Origin: Streptomyces sp. LX-29 | Lineage (GTDB): Bacteria; Actinomycetota; Actinomycetes; Streptomycetales; Streptomycetaceae | Direction of reading: 5' to 3' | Length of the DNA stretch: 64,000 nucleotides | Assembly (NCBI RefSeq): GCF_029541745.1 | Contig: NZ_CP089746.1 | Location: 3,472,001-3,536,000, forward strand | Shown here: one piece after another, positions 16,846-24,920 of the stretch | Numbering within the stretch: position 1 is the stretch's first letter | How the letters are laid out: every line of letters begins with the position of its first letter | Notes under the pieces: model-generated | Told to the model about the DNA's origin: nothing | Database searches by the model: none | Seen by the model: only the letters and a program-made list of their open reading frames with translations | Program-made: the position numbers and the translations under genes

Positions 16846-18072
16846 ATGACAGCGAAGACCTCCGGCACGTCAGGGGACCGGGCGAGGCGAAGCACCGGAC
16901 GGCTGCCCGAGCTCAGCGCCCCGGTGATCCTGAGCAATGGGCCGGGCACCTTCGCCCGGGACGTCCTGGAACGTCGCCATCCCGCTCTGATCCGGCAAGT
17001 CCGCGACGCCTTCCCGTACGGACCGCAACAGCACCAGGCACTCGACGATCTGCTGGACGAGGTCACCAAGGGGGTCGTCGAACCACTCGACGCCACGGCC
17101 CCGGGCCACGAGGTATGGGCGGCGTGGGGGCGCGAACACTTCGGACGATCGTGGCTCGACGCCCCATTCCTCTGGGCCGAGAGCTACTTCTACCGCAAGC
17201 TCCTCGCGGCCATCGGCTACTTCGACGAGGGGCCATGGCGAGGAGTGGATCCCTTCGCGCCCTTCAAGCAAGCCGAGCTGCGCAGCTCGGCAGTGGACGA
17301 GGAGTTCCAGGCCCTCGATGAACTCGTCGACCTGCGTGAGGAGGAACGGGCTTCGGCCCTGCTGCACGCTTCGCTCTGGGGCAATCGGGCCGATCTCGGT
17401 TTCCGCGTGACGGCGGGGGATCCTGAGCACGCCGATACCGGTGCGAGTCTGGTCGCCGACGACAGCACCTCGTTGTGGTCGCTGCTCCCCGTGGGGGCGC
17501 CAACCACCGTCGCAGTGGTGGCGGACAACGCAGGGAGGGAATTGATCCCCGACCTGATCCTCATCGACCACCTCTTGGAACGCGGCCGTGCGAACCGCGT
17601 CGTACTCCACGTGAAGCCCTACCCGTACTACGTCTCCGACGCGACGTCCACGGACGTCATCGACTGTCTCCGCCGGCTCGTCCAGGGGCCCGGCCAGGCA
17701 GGCGAGATCGGCAAGCGCCTCTGGGAGGCAATGGCAACCGGGCAACTGGAGGTGCGCACCCACCCGTTCTTCTGTGCGCCGCTGCCGTACGAGGCAATGC
17801 CCGAGGATCTACGGAAGGAGTTCGCGGCTGCCACGTTGACGATCCTGAAGGGCGACCTCAACTACCGCCGTCTGGTGGGTGATCGGCTATGGGATGCGGC
17901 GACGCCGTTCACGGACCTCACGGCCTACTTCCCTGGACCCGTCGCGGCACTCCGCACCCTGAAGTCCGACGTCATCGTCGGGCTGGACGAGCAGATGCTG
18001 AGCGGCCTTGATCAGAGCAGTCAGGCATGGCGCACCAGCGGGACCCACGCTCTGATTCAAGCTCGGTCGTAA
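16846..18072 (+). CDS. DUF89 family protein (ARMT1-like, damage-control phosphatase fold)
   Basis: Protein of 408 residues matching the metal-dependent DUF89/ARMT1-like family. Visible signatures are SLWGNRADLG (residues 177-186), VADNAGREL (DN at 227-228) and LKGDLNYRRL near residue 345, the Asp/Asn metal ligands of this fold. Known members are phosphatases acting on damaged or overflow phosphometabolites; the human ARMT1 was reported as a carboxyl methyltransferase, which is debated. The gene begins 25 bp after the STAND gene on the same strand, so the two are probably co-transcribed. The N-terminal ~25 residues are polar and not conserved-looking. Substrate unknown. Confidence 0.85.
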   Translation: MTAKTSGTSGDRARRSTGRLPELSAPVILSNGPGTFARDVLERRHPALIRQVRDAFPYGPQQHQALDDLLDEVTKGVVEPLDATAPGHEVWAAWGREHFGRSWLDAPFLWAESYFYRKLLAAIGYFDEGPWRGVDPFAPFKQAELRSSAVDEEFQALDELVDLREEERASALLHASLWGNRADLGFRVTAGDPEHADTGASLVADDSTSLWSLLPVGAPTTVAVVADNAGRELIPDLILIDHLLERGRANRVVLHVKPYPYYVSDATSTDVIDCLRRLVQGPGQAGEIGKRLWEAMATGQLEVRTHPFFCAPLPYEAMPEDLRKEFAAATLTILKGDLNYRRLVGDRLWDAATPFTDLTAYFPGPVAALRTLKSDVIVGLDEQMLSGLDQSSQAWRTSGTHALIQARS

Positions 18073-18153
18073 TGGTTTCTGAGCCAGAATCGGCCGGCCA
18101 TGGGGACACGGCGGCATAGCGCATTGAGTCGGCGGCCGTAGGGAGATGGGCTC

Positions 18154-20223
18154 ATGGCGTTATTCATGGTGGCCGCGACCGTGTACGGCGTGGCGCAGTT
18201 GCTGGTGTTGTCTTCGCCGACACGGTCGGTGCGGATCAGCACCGTGCTGCTGGCGATCGCAGTGGGCGTCTACGGCTGTGGAATCGCGACCGCGCTGCTG
18301 GAGTACGCGTACACGCGGGCGGTCGCCGATCAGCCCAGGGGTGGGGCGCTGCTCAAGGCCGTGAATACGGCCAGCTACACGGTCGACCCGGTGATCGAGG
18401 AACTGGTCAAGGTCACACCGCTGCTGCTGGCGGCATGGAACGTCAAGATCCGCCGCCAGTGGGGCCTTACCGACTACGTGGTGATCGGTGCCGCGCTGGG
18501 TGCCGGTTTCGGCCTGCTGGAGGCGGTGGTCCGCTTCGGCCTGGACGCGGACCGGGCACTTGACCATCCGGCCGGTGGCTGGATCATCCCGGACAGACTT
18601 TTCCCGCCCTACATCCCAGGCCCCGATCAGATCTTCTCGTCCTGGTTCCCCGCCCCTTCCAGCTCCCTGGACCTGGGCGAGGTGCACCCGGCCGCCGACA
18701 CCAGCCCCCACCTGGTCTACACCGCCGCGGCGGCTCTGGGAGTCGGCGTCCTCATACGTGCTCGCGGGTGGCTACGAGGCGTGGGCCTGGTCCCTGTTGC
18801 GGCCGCCTGCGCCCACCACATCCTCGCCAACTACTCTGCCCAGCATCCCGCCGACCGGGACACGAAATCGCTGGTCGACGACCTCGACGGCATCCTGTGG
18901 GCCGTTCCGCTGGCGTGCCTGGCCATCGCGGTGTCCGTCGACATGTGGCAGATACGCCGAGCCAAGCGCACGATCCCCGGGGTGCTGCTCCAGGCGGAGC
19001 GGGCCGGCCGCACGGGCCTGGAGGCGCTGGTCGCGTATGGGCTGTGGCGGGTGCCCTGGTCGACGCTGATCGCGCTGCGCTTCGCCCGCATGCGCCGCGC
19101 CCTCCTCTACGCGGCCGGCCGCGCCCCCTACCCCGGCTCCGAATCCCTGCATCGCACCGTCGCCTGGACCGCCGGACAGATCGACGCCACCAACCACCAA
19201 CACGCCTGGCACGGCATCGGGCTGCGTACGGTGCGCCAAGCTGCCCGAGCCATACGGGACCGGCGCCGGATCTGGGGCATCCTGATCTCCCTGGTCCTGA
19301 TGCTCCCGGCTCTGGTCCTCCTCGGCGCGGGCTCCCTCCCGGCCGCCGCCGAACTCCAGGACCAGCTCAGCACCGGCAACGGCCCACACATCCTCATGGG
19401 ATTCGGCATCGCCGGACTGCTCTGGATCACCTGGCAGCTCACCCAACTGCTGCGCACCTGGCAGGCGACCAGCATGATCGCGCTCGCCGAAGCACAGGCC
19501 ATGGTCCGCTTCCGAATCTGGACCGCACTCGGCGGCCTCACCACCGGCACCGTGCTCCTGCTGCGCATGCAGCAGAAGGGGTTGGGGCCGGACGACGCAC
19601 TGCTCCGCAAGTTCCACCTGCTGGAGGCGCTCAACAACTTTCTCGCCTACCTCGGCTTCGCGCTCATCCTGCTGTCTTTGCTCGCGCTGTTCCCACCCGG
19701 CGGCGGACTCGCCCTCGCAGGCACCGGCGCCGTAGCCGGCACCATCACCATCGAAGCGGCCATCCACGCCGCCGCACTCGGCACCCTCGGCGTCGTCCTC
19801 ATGACCGCGGGGTCCGGTAGCGGCGAAGGCAGTCCGGAGTCTCAGGGCGAGACAACGCCAGCGCAATCATCCGGAAGGGACCGGGTGAAGCGGGGTAAGG
19901 AGTACGAGGACCACCTGCAGGAGACACTGGGCGGCCGCGGGTCGTTCAGAGACGGGGGACGCGAGTTCGACGGAGCTTTCACGGGCGATGATGGTGTCGA
20001 AGTGTGGTACGAGGCGAAGTCCGGGAGGTATTGGGAGCTGGCGAACGAGAACCCGAAGGTCATGGAGAAGTTCAAGTCGAATCTCGGCGATGCGCGCCGA
20101 ATAGCCGAGGAGGGCGGAAGGAAGTTCTCCCTGATCTCAGAGAAGCCAATACCCGAAAATATCGTCAAGTGGCTCGACAAGAAGAACTACACGTGGCGAG
20201 TGATCCCCAAGGGGGCGGGATAG
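18154..20223 (+). CDS. Polymorphic toxin: PrsW-like membrane protease fused to a nuclease domain
   Basis: Protein of 689 residues. Residues 1-250 are multi-pass membrane with PrsW-type intramembrane protease landmarks: EELVK (82-86), LLEA with E123, H186 in SPHLVYT, and HHILANY (221-227). Further transmembrane segments lie at about 375-395, 410-430 and 495-555. After a polar linker (GSGSGEGSPESQGETTPAQS), the last ~115 residues form a soluble domain with REFDGAF then VWYEAKSGRYW, a D...E-x-K core of the restriction endonuclease fold. This is the layout of a polymorphic toxin whose protease segment releases or positions the nuclease. The next gene overlaps its stop and is the likely immunity protein. 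RBS GGAG is 8 nt before ATG. Codon 3 is TTA (18160-18162), implying bldA dependence. Confidence 0.85.
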   Translation: MALFMVAATVYGVAQLLVLSSPTRSVRISTVLLAIAVGVYGCGIATALLEYAYTRAVADQPRGGALLKAVNTASYTVDPVIEELVKVTPLLLAAWNVKIRRQWGLTDYVVIGAALGAGFGLLEAVVRFGLDADRALDHPAGGWIIPDRLFPPYIPGPDQIFSSWFPAPSSSLDLGEVHPAADTSPHLVYTAAAALGVGVLIRARGWLRGVGLVPVAAACAHHILANYSAQHPADRDTKSLVDDLDGILWAVPLACLAIAVSVDMWQIRRAKRTIPGVLLQAERAGRTGLEALVAYGLWRVPWSTLIALRFARMRRALLYAAGRAPYPGSESLHRTVAWTAGQIDATNHQHAWHGIGLRTVRQAARAIRDRRRIWGILISLVLMLPALVLLGAGSLPAAAELQDQLSTGNGPHILMGFGIAGLLWITWQLTQLLRTWQATSMIALAEAQAMVRFRIWTALGGLTTGTVLLLRMQQKGLGPDDALLRKFHLLEALNNFLAYLGFALILLSLLALFPPGGGLALAGTGAVAGTITIEAAIHAAALGTLGVVLMTAGSGSGEGSPESQGETTPAQSSGRDRVKRGKEYEDHLQETLGGRGSFRDGGREFDGAFTGDDGVEVWYEAKSGRYWELANENPKVMEKFKSNLGDARRIAEEGGRKFSLISEKPIPENIVKWLDKKNYTWRVIPKGAG

Positions 20224-20660
20224 TGTCCCGGACAGCAGACATTGACTTTACATTCCAGGCGCCGGTTTCCGTGTCCCGCGTAGTCCAAGTCTTGTCCGAA
20301 TCCGGCTGGTCGCCAGTAGAGCTCCGCGGGATCTCTTACGCTGTCCCTGACGAAGACGGCGACCTGGACTGGTACAGCACACCCCCCGACGCGTTCGCGC
20401 ACGTCGTCGCAACTCTGGACTCCCCCGAGCGCCATCGGCAAACCATTGGCATCTCCATTTACCATCCAGGGGCGAAGACCGGTGGACTGCTCCTTTTCTT
20501 CTCCGGCAGGACGGATATCTCCTTCTCTCCTTCAATTAATAGGCGGTCCCACTCCGCGGCAGAGGAGCTGACCGATCTACCTTGGTACCTTGAGAAGATG
20601 CTCCCTCCACTATTCAAGATCGGCCTATTGGGGTACAAGGCCCAAGACATGGCTGACTGA
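20223..20660 (+). CDS. Probable immunity protein to the adjacent PrsW-nuclease toxin
   Basis: Protein of 145 residues starting at GTG 20223, sharing one base with the toxin stop (TAGTG), so it is translationally coupled. It is soluble, acidic and rich in aromatic residues (DLDWYSTPPDAF, DLPWYLEKMLPP), with no signal peptide or membrane segment. I recognise no family. Overlap with a toxin gene, small size and acidic character are the usual marks of immunity proteins, which block the toxin nuclease. It ends the plus-strand gene group. Function rests on context. Confidence 0.7.
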   Translation: MSRTADIDFTFQAPVSVSRVVQVLSESGWSPVELRGISYAVPDEDGDLDWYSTPPDAFAHVVATLDSPERHRQTIGISIYHPGAKTGGLLLFFSGRTDISFSPSINRRSHSAAEELTDLPWYLEKMLPPLFKIGLLGYKAQDMAD

Positions 20661-20979
20661 GTAAAATCCGTGCCTCGGGTTCGCGCGCATGCGAGGATCG
20701 GCGAGCTCCAGCGCCGGGAGCCAGGACGCCGTACCGCGCGGCCGAGCGGCGAACCCACGGCGCCCTTTGCCACGGCGAGGCCCGCCGGAGTCACGGCGAT
20801 ATCCGCGGACTCAAGCGCGGGCAGGGTGACGACGTTGGCGACCTTGCGCGGCCCGGCGCGGAGCGTTGACGTATGACTTGGTGGAGGACCGTGCCGGGAA
20901 CGTGGCCGACGGTCTCGGCTCCCCGCACGGGCCGGCCGTTCGTATTGCACATGGACGGCCCCTGCGGGTTCTCACAGGT
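20661..20979. other. Intergenic region between immunity gene and relaxase
   Basis: These 319 bp lie between convergent genes. There is no credible intact gene. A minus-strand frame over about 20690-20870 reads more like protein than background (for example VANVVTLPALESADIAVTP) and may be a decayed gene fragment, but it has no start signal and I do not recognise it. No copy of the tRNA-Thr 3' end was seen, so this is not an obvious attachment site. Confidence 0.35.
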
Positions 20980-22716
20980 CTATCGGCGCTGCCGGTGCTG
21001 TTGCTCAGCGGGTGTCGTGACTACCGCTGCGGGCTGTGGGTTTCGGGCCCGCTGGGTGGGGGTCGATGCCGTCATGGTCGAGCGTCGGCGGGCAGCTTCG
21101 GCGCGGCGGTTGGGTGCGGGGTTGCGGCTGGTGTGCTGGATACGGGTGATCAGGACGCGGGCGGGTTGGCGCGCGGTGGACAGTTCACGTTGGGCGGCGG
21201 CTTCCTTGAGTAGCTGGTGCGGTTGGTGGCCATGGGCTTCGGCGTCGGCAAGGACGGTGGCGAGGGCGGGCCAGCCGGAATCGGCGAGGATCCGGTCGGC
21301 GTGATCGGGGACGGCGGCACGAACATCGCTGGCGAGGGTGAGGCGGGTGGTCTCCCTGGGCTGACGCTGTTCGAGTTCGGTGAGCACGGGTGTGAGGGCG
21401 TGGTCGGCGGCTGCCTGGAGGCGCTGGAGGGCTTGGCGGGCGGCGTCAGCCTGGTGGGCATGGCCTTTCGCCTCGTGCCAGCGCCGGGCGACGATGGCTG
21501 CCCAGACCAGGGCTGCGACCAGAGCGGCGAGGACGCTGCCGTCCGGTCCCGTGGCGGTATGCACGATGTCACGCGCTGCGATGCGCACGGTGTCGGCGGC
21601 CCGGTCCTCTGACTGGATCTGTGAGCGCTGGGCGCGTGCGAATGCCTTGCTGGCGGCCTGTAGTTCGGCATGCAGGTGGGCTGGGGCCTTCTGGGAGGTG
21701 GCTTCGATCAGTTCGCCAAGGGCGGCGATGTGTGCCTGGGCCCGCGCGTCACCGCCGCCCTCACTACCTGTGCCGGTGATCTCGGTGTGGAGTGCGTCGA
21801 GGGCGCCGGTGGCCTGCTCCCAAGGGTTGGCAGGCCGGTTGCGGCGAGCGGTGGGATGCTCCTCGGGCGCACCGGTCTCCAGGCGTGCCTTGAGTTTGGG
21901 CAGGCTCAGGTCGGGGGCGATCCCCCCGCCGGGGCGGAAGATCTGCTCGCCGTTCTCGTTAACGTCGCCGGGGCGGCCGACGGCGTAGCCGAGGAGATCG
22001 CCGGATGGAGCGCGCCGGGGCTTGACGGCGATGCCGTCGGCTTCGAGATAAGCGAGGAGTTCCTCAGCAGTGGCGGCGTGGGGGATGGCGGCGCGGATGC
22101 GGTCTTCGAGCCACCCTTGGCTGGTCTGCTCCCAGCCGAGGCGTTCGGCCTTGTGCATCTCGGCTTGGGTGGGGCGGCGGGTGGCGGTGCGGTCGCCTTT
22201 CTTCAGTCGGCGCAGGCCGTAGTCCTTCTCGATCTCTCGGCAGGCGTCGCCGACGCGGATGCCGCTGTCGTGGAGTTTGGGGCGGCGGCCGTCTTCTCGA
22301 ACGGTGGTGGCGAGGATGTGGATGTGGTCGTCGGCGTGGCGTACGGCGATCCAGCGGCAGGCCAGGTCGTCACCGACCGGGACGATGCCGGCCGCTTCGA
22401 CGATGCGGTGGGCGATCTCGGCCCATTCGGTGTCGGAGAGGTAGCGGTCCCCGGGGGCTGCCCGGACGGGACAGTGCCAGACGTGGTCAGTGATCTTCTT
22501 GCCGAACTCGTTGTTGCGTAGCCGTACGGGCTCGTCGAGGTAGCGGCCGAGTTCGGTAAGGGTCGCGTTCTCGTCGCGGCCGGGGTCGGGCATGCCGAGC
22601 ATCGCGAAGCCGGCGACGATGTGCGGGTCGATGTGTTCGTCGTGGCGGCCAGGTCCGTAGAGGTAGGCGAGCAGACCGCGGGTGTTGGACCCGGCCGGTT
22701 TGATGGCGGCGATCAC
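20980..22716 (-). CDS. Relaxase/mobilization nuclease
   Basis: Protein of 578 residues of the relaxase/mobilization nuclease family. The metal-binding histidine cluster is H127-x3-H131-x-H133 in RHADDHIHI. Candidate catalytic tyrosines lie in LLAYLYGPG (residues 16-23). After the ~300-residue nuclease part comes an alanine-rich helical region, then a short hydrophobic stretch (VLAALVAALVWAAIVA) and a basic tail. It should nick the element's transfer origin and pilot the strand during transfer. Its start overlaps the stop of the MobC-like gene by 4 bp, giving the standard relaxosome pair. The transfer origin itself was not identified with certainty; the perfect palindrome upstream of mobC is a candidate. 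Confidence 0.9.
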   Translation of the reverse strand: MIAAIKPAGSNTRGLLAYLYGPGRHDEHIDPHIVAGFAMLGMPDPGRDENATLTELGRYLDEPVRLRNNEFGKKITDHVWHCPVRAAPGDRYLSDTEWAEIAHRIVEAAGIVPVGDDLACRWIAVRHADDHIHILATTVREDGRRPKLHDSGIRVGDACREIEKDYGLRRLKKGDRTATRRPTQAEMHKAERLGWEQTSQGWLEDRIRAAIPHAATAEELLAYLEADGIAVKPRRAPSGDLLGYAVGRPGDVNENGEQIFRPGGGIAPDLSLPKLKARLETGAPEEHPTARRNRPANPWEQATGALDALHTEITGTGSEGGGDARAQAHIAALGELIEATSQKAPAHLHAELQAASKAFARAQRSQIQSEDRAADTVRIAARDIVHTATGPDGSVLAALVAALVWAAIVARRWHEAKGHAHQADAARQALQRLQAAADHALTPVLTELEQRQPRETTRLTLASDVRAAVPDHADRILADSGWPALATVLADAEAHGHQPHQLLKEAAAQRELSTARQPARVLITRIQHTSRNPAPNRRAEAARRRSTMTASTPTQRARNPQPAAVVTTPAEQQHRQRR

Positions 22717-23447
22717 GCGGACACCCCTTGTTCCGGGTTGGCGGGCTGACGCAGGGCCTCGGCGATCAGCTCCAGCAGGCGGTGGAGTTCGTCGAGATGG
22801 CGACGGACTTCCGGCGGGGTGAGGTCACTGTTGAGGGCGCGGGCGATCTGGTTGACGTTGACGCCGATGCGGTTGAGCTCGCGCAGGACCTGGGCACGGA
22901 ACATGTGCGTGCGGCGGCGGTCCTCGGACAGAGGCAGGTTGGCAGTGAACCGGCCGGTGATGAAGGCCAGGACGACGTCGGCGGCGAAGCCGGACTTGCC
23001 CTTGTAACCGTGCTCAACGGCTGTCTCTTGGAGGCGGGTGTCCTCGTCATCGGTGAAGAGCATGGGGCCGACACGGACGGTGCGTTTGATACCGGTGAAG
23101 CGGCGGATCGTGGGCTGTGCACTCTTCACGGTGGGCTCGCCGGCGGCAGTCTCGGCGGCGCGGGCGGGGCGCAGGATCTCGCGCTGGGCGGCGTGGAGGG
23201 TTTCCCGGTCGGGGCTACCCTCGGCCACGACCTCTTCGCCCGGCGCCCCCTGGCGCTGCACCGTCTCCGCCACCCCCGGGGCGGAGTTCCCCGAAGCCCG
23301 GCCTTGAGTCGGACTCGGGGTACTACTGGCTCCGCCAGGGGCAGCCCGTCCGAACGCGCGCCGTAGACGGCCCATCAGCGTAGGGGACTTCGTCAGCGGC
23401 AACGGCTCGTCCGGGGAGTCCTCAGGGTGGTGCGGGTCGTGCGTCAT
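22713..23447 (-). CDS. mobC: MobC-like relaxosome accessory protein
   Basis: Protein of 244 residues. The first ~110 are low-complexity and acidic, then basic. The C-terminal ~120 residues match the MobC/plasmid mobilization relaxosome family: VRVGPMLFTDDEDTRLQETA, then ELNRIGVNVNQIARALNSD, the conserved ribbon-helix-helix-linked motif. It binds near the transfer origin and helps the relaxase. ATG 23447 was chosen because GGAG lies 8 nt upstream; a longer frame to 23597 has no binding site and would run over a palindrome. It is coupled to the relaxase gene by a 4-bp overlap. Confidence 0.85.
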   Translation of the reverse strand: MTHDPHHPEDSPDEPLPLTKSPTLMGRLRRAFGRAAPGGASSTPSPTQGRASGNSAPGVAETVQRQGAPGEEVVAEGSPDRETLHAAQREILRPARAAETAAGEPTVKSAQPTIRRFTGIKRTVRVGPMLFTDDEDTRLQETAVEHGYKGKSGFAADVVLAFITGRFTANLPLSEDRRRTHMFRAQVLRELNRIGVNVNQIARALNSDLTPPEVRRHLDELHRLLELIAEALRQPANPEQGVSA

Positions 23448-23522
23448 GGGCGATGCTCCGGAGAAGGCTGGATGGGCAGACGGGTGGGCGGGGCCGGTGG
23501 GCTGGGCGATGCGGGCATCGCT

Positions 23523-23542
23523 CTGTCCACACGTGTGGACAG
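23523..23542. promoter_or_regulatory. Perfect 20-bp palindrome upstream of mobC
   Basis: CTGTCCACACGTGTGGACAG is a perfect 20-bp inverted repeat centred 85 bp upstream of the mobC start. This fits an operator controlling the mobC-relaxase operon, or a relaxosome site at the transfer origin. Which one cannot be told from sequence. Confidence 0.6.
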
Positions 23543-23570
23543 GCGGGTGTCGAGCGGGGTGGTGGCCGGG

Positions 23571-23600
23571 CGGGTGACCGGAAGGGGTTCCGGTCACCCG
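23571..23600 (-). terminator. Hairpin terminator after the DUF2637 gene
   Basis: Perfect 13-bp arms CGGGTGACCGGAA (23571-23583) and TTCCGGTCACCCG (23588-23600) with a GGGG loop begin 10 bp past the DUF2637 stop on the minus strand. Confidence 0.75.
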
Positions 23601-23610
23601 GTGCGGGCGG

Positions 23611-24495
23611 TCAGCCGCTGGTGGAGACGGCGATCCCAGCGGCTTCGAGTTCCGGCCGCAGGATCTTCATCACCTTCGTCAACCGTTCGCTGCCGATCGT
23701 CAGCCCCTTGTCCTCCACGGCCTCGCGCAGAAGATCCCGGGTGAGCTTGCGGTGCTCGAAGGCGGCGATCCGGCCGATCTCCGCAAGCTCCTCGATGGTG
23801 GCTTTGGGCGGCCGACCGCCGCGCGGCTTGGCCTGCGGAACCTGGGCCGTTGATTCCGTCGGCTGGGCAATTGCGACGGGCAGTGGATCGCTCAGGCCGA
23901 TGGAAGTAGCTGCGCGTTCCAGCTCCTGGCTGGGAACGTCCAGTTTCTGAACGGCACCCTCCGTCCGCTGGCCGGTGAGGCGTTCCGGCCGGTTGGTGGA
24001 GCGGTCGACGAGCTGATGGATCTGCCGCATCAGGACAGCGAAGGCCAACATCGCGGCGGTCGGGGGAACCGCGGCGACCACGTAGTCGAGGAAGGGCACG
24101 CTGCTGGCGTTGCCTGTGCTGTTGACGCCGGCCACGTTGAGGACGATGGAGCCGATCGACCCGGCGGCGGTCAGTCCGATCGCCCACCGGTCGGTGACCT
24201 GGCGCAGGCCCGCGCGGAGCATCAACAGTTCGCCCGCGACGATGAACGCGTCCAAGGTGGCGGGCCAGGCCCAGCGGCGCATCGGTGAACTACCCAGCCC
24301 ATGCTGGCCTGCGACCTCGGCCAGGTGCGCGTAGGAGAGCCAGAACGCGCCCGCGGTCAGGACCACGATGACGGCCCCGGCAGTGAGGAGCGCCCACCAC
24401 TCGGCATCGTGCTCGCGCATCAGAGGCTTACCCTCGCCGGACTTGCCGCCCGATTTCTGGCCGTGTGGTGGATGGGGGGTGGATTGGGTGGTCAA
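23611..24495 (-). CDS. DUF2637 membrane protein of the transfer region
   Basis: Protein of 294 residues with four hydrophobic segments in the first 160 residues (LLTAGAVIVVLTAGAFWLSYAH, DAFIVAGELLMLRAGL, IGLTAAGSIGSIVLNVAGV, YVVAAVPPTAAMLAFAVLM). These match DUF2637, a family common on actinomycete plasmids and integrative elements and related to spread (Spd) proteins. The C-terminal cytoplasmic ~130 residues include a resolvase-like small domain (GRPPKATIEELAEIGRIAAF). The start is TTG 24495, with GGAG 8 nt upstream. Probable role in element transfer or spread through the mycelium. Its upstream region has been separated from the DUF3631 gene by an IS element. Confidence 0.85.
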   Translation of the reverse strand: MTTQSTPHPPHGQKSGGKSGEGKPLMREHDAEWWALLTAGAVIVVLTAGAFWLSYAHLAEVAGQHGLGSSPMRRWAWPATLDAFIVAGELLMLRAGLRQVTDRWAIGLTAAGSIGSIVLNVAGVNSTGNASSVPFLDYVVAAVPPTAAMLAFAVLMRQIHQLVDRSTNRPERLTGQRTEGAVQKLDVPSQELERAATSIGLSDPLPVAIAQPTESTAQVPQAKPRGGRPPKATIEELAEIGRIAAFEHRKLTRDLLREAVEDKGLTIGSERLTKVMKILRPELEAAGIAVSTSG

Positions 24496-24831
24496 GCGGG
24501 ATACTCCTGAGGGCTCGGTGTGGTGCGTCTTGGCCGTCTTAGCCGTTGAAATCGCAGGTCAGAGCGAGTACGGCAGTGGCCGTGGCCTTCCGTCTTGGCG
24601 GGCGGCGCCGGCGTCTTCGTACCTGCAACGAGGCGGCTCGCAGCGCTTCTCGTGACTGAGTGGCCGCCGGGGCCAGGACGTGGCGGTTGCGTCTTCCGTC
24701 TCGTCTGGCAAGGCCGTGATCTGCAGGAATACGGCACGGACGTCAGGGACGGCACAAGACGGATCCGGGTCGGCGTTTTAGCTGACAGCGCGCGATTCAT
24801 GATCGTGTTGCCGTCTTGGCCCCGGCTGCCG
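24496..24831. repeat. Noncoding region with iteron-like CGTCTTGGC repeats, left of the IS
   Basis: There is no gene here. The motif CGTCTTGGC (or near matches) recurs at 24526-24534, 24535-24543 (CGTCTTAGC), 24591-24599, and 24812-24820, with partial CGTCTTCCGTC at 24690-24700 and inverse AAGACGG at 24755-24761. Beyond the IS the sequence resumes with GTCTTGTC and GACGGCAAGGACGGCAG. Clustered short repeats between a DUF3631 ATPase and transfer genes resemble iterons of a replication or transfer origin. The region must also hold the promoter of the DUF2637 gene. Confidence 0.5.
24826..24831. repeat. Target-site duplication, left copy
   Basis: CTGCCG directly precedes the left end of the IS and is repeated exactly after its right end at 27053-27058. 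Six bp is within the range for IS21-family insertions. Confidence 0.85.
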
Positions 24832-24920
24832 TGTCGGCGACGGCTGAAAAGTGGACCAGTAGCGACGCTTGAAAGTTGACCCCCTCCAGGGGTCTGGCTC
24901 GTTGAGCCAGGCCGGGAGGA

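Noticed and set aside
20661-20979. Left attachment site of the element just beyond the relaxase
   Set aside because: No stretch matching the tRNA-Thr 3' half was found there, so I did not place the boundary here.
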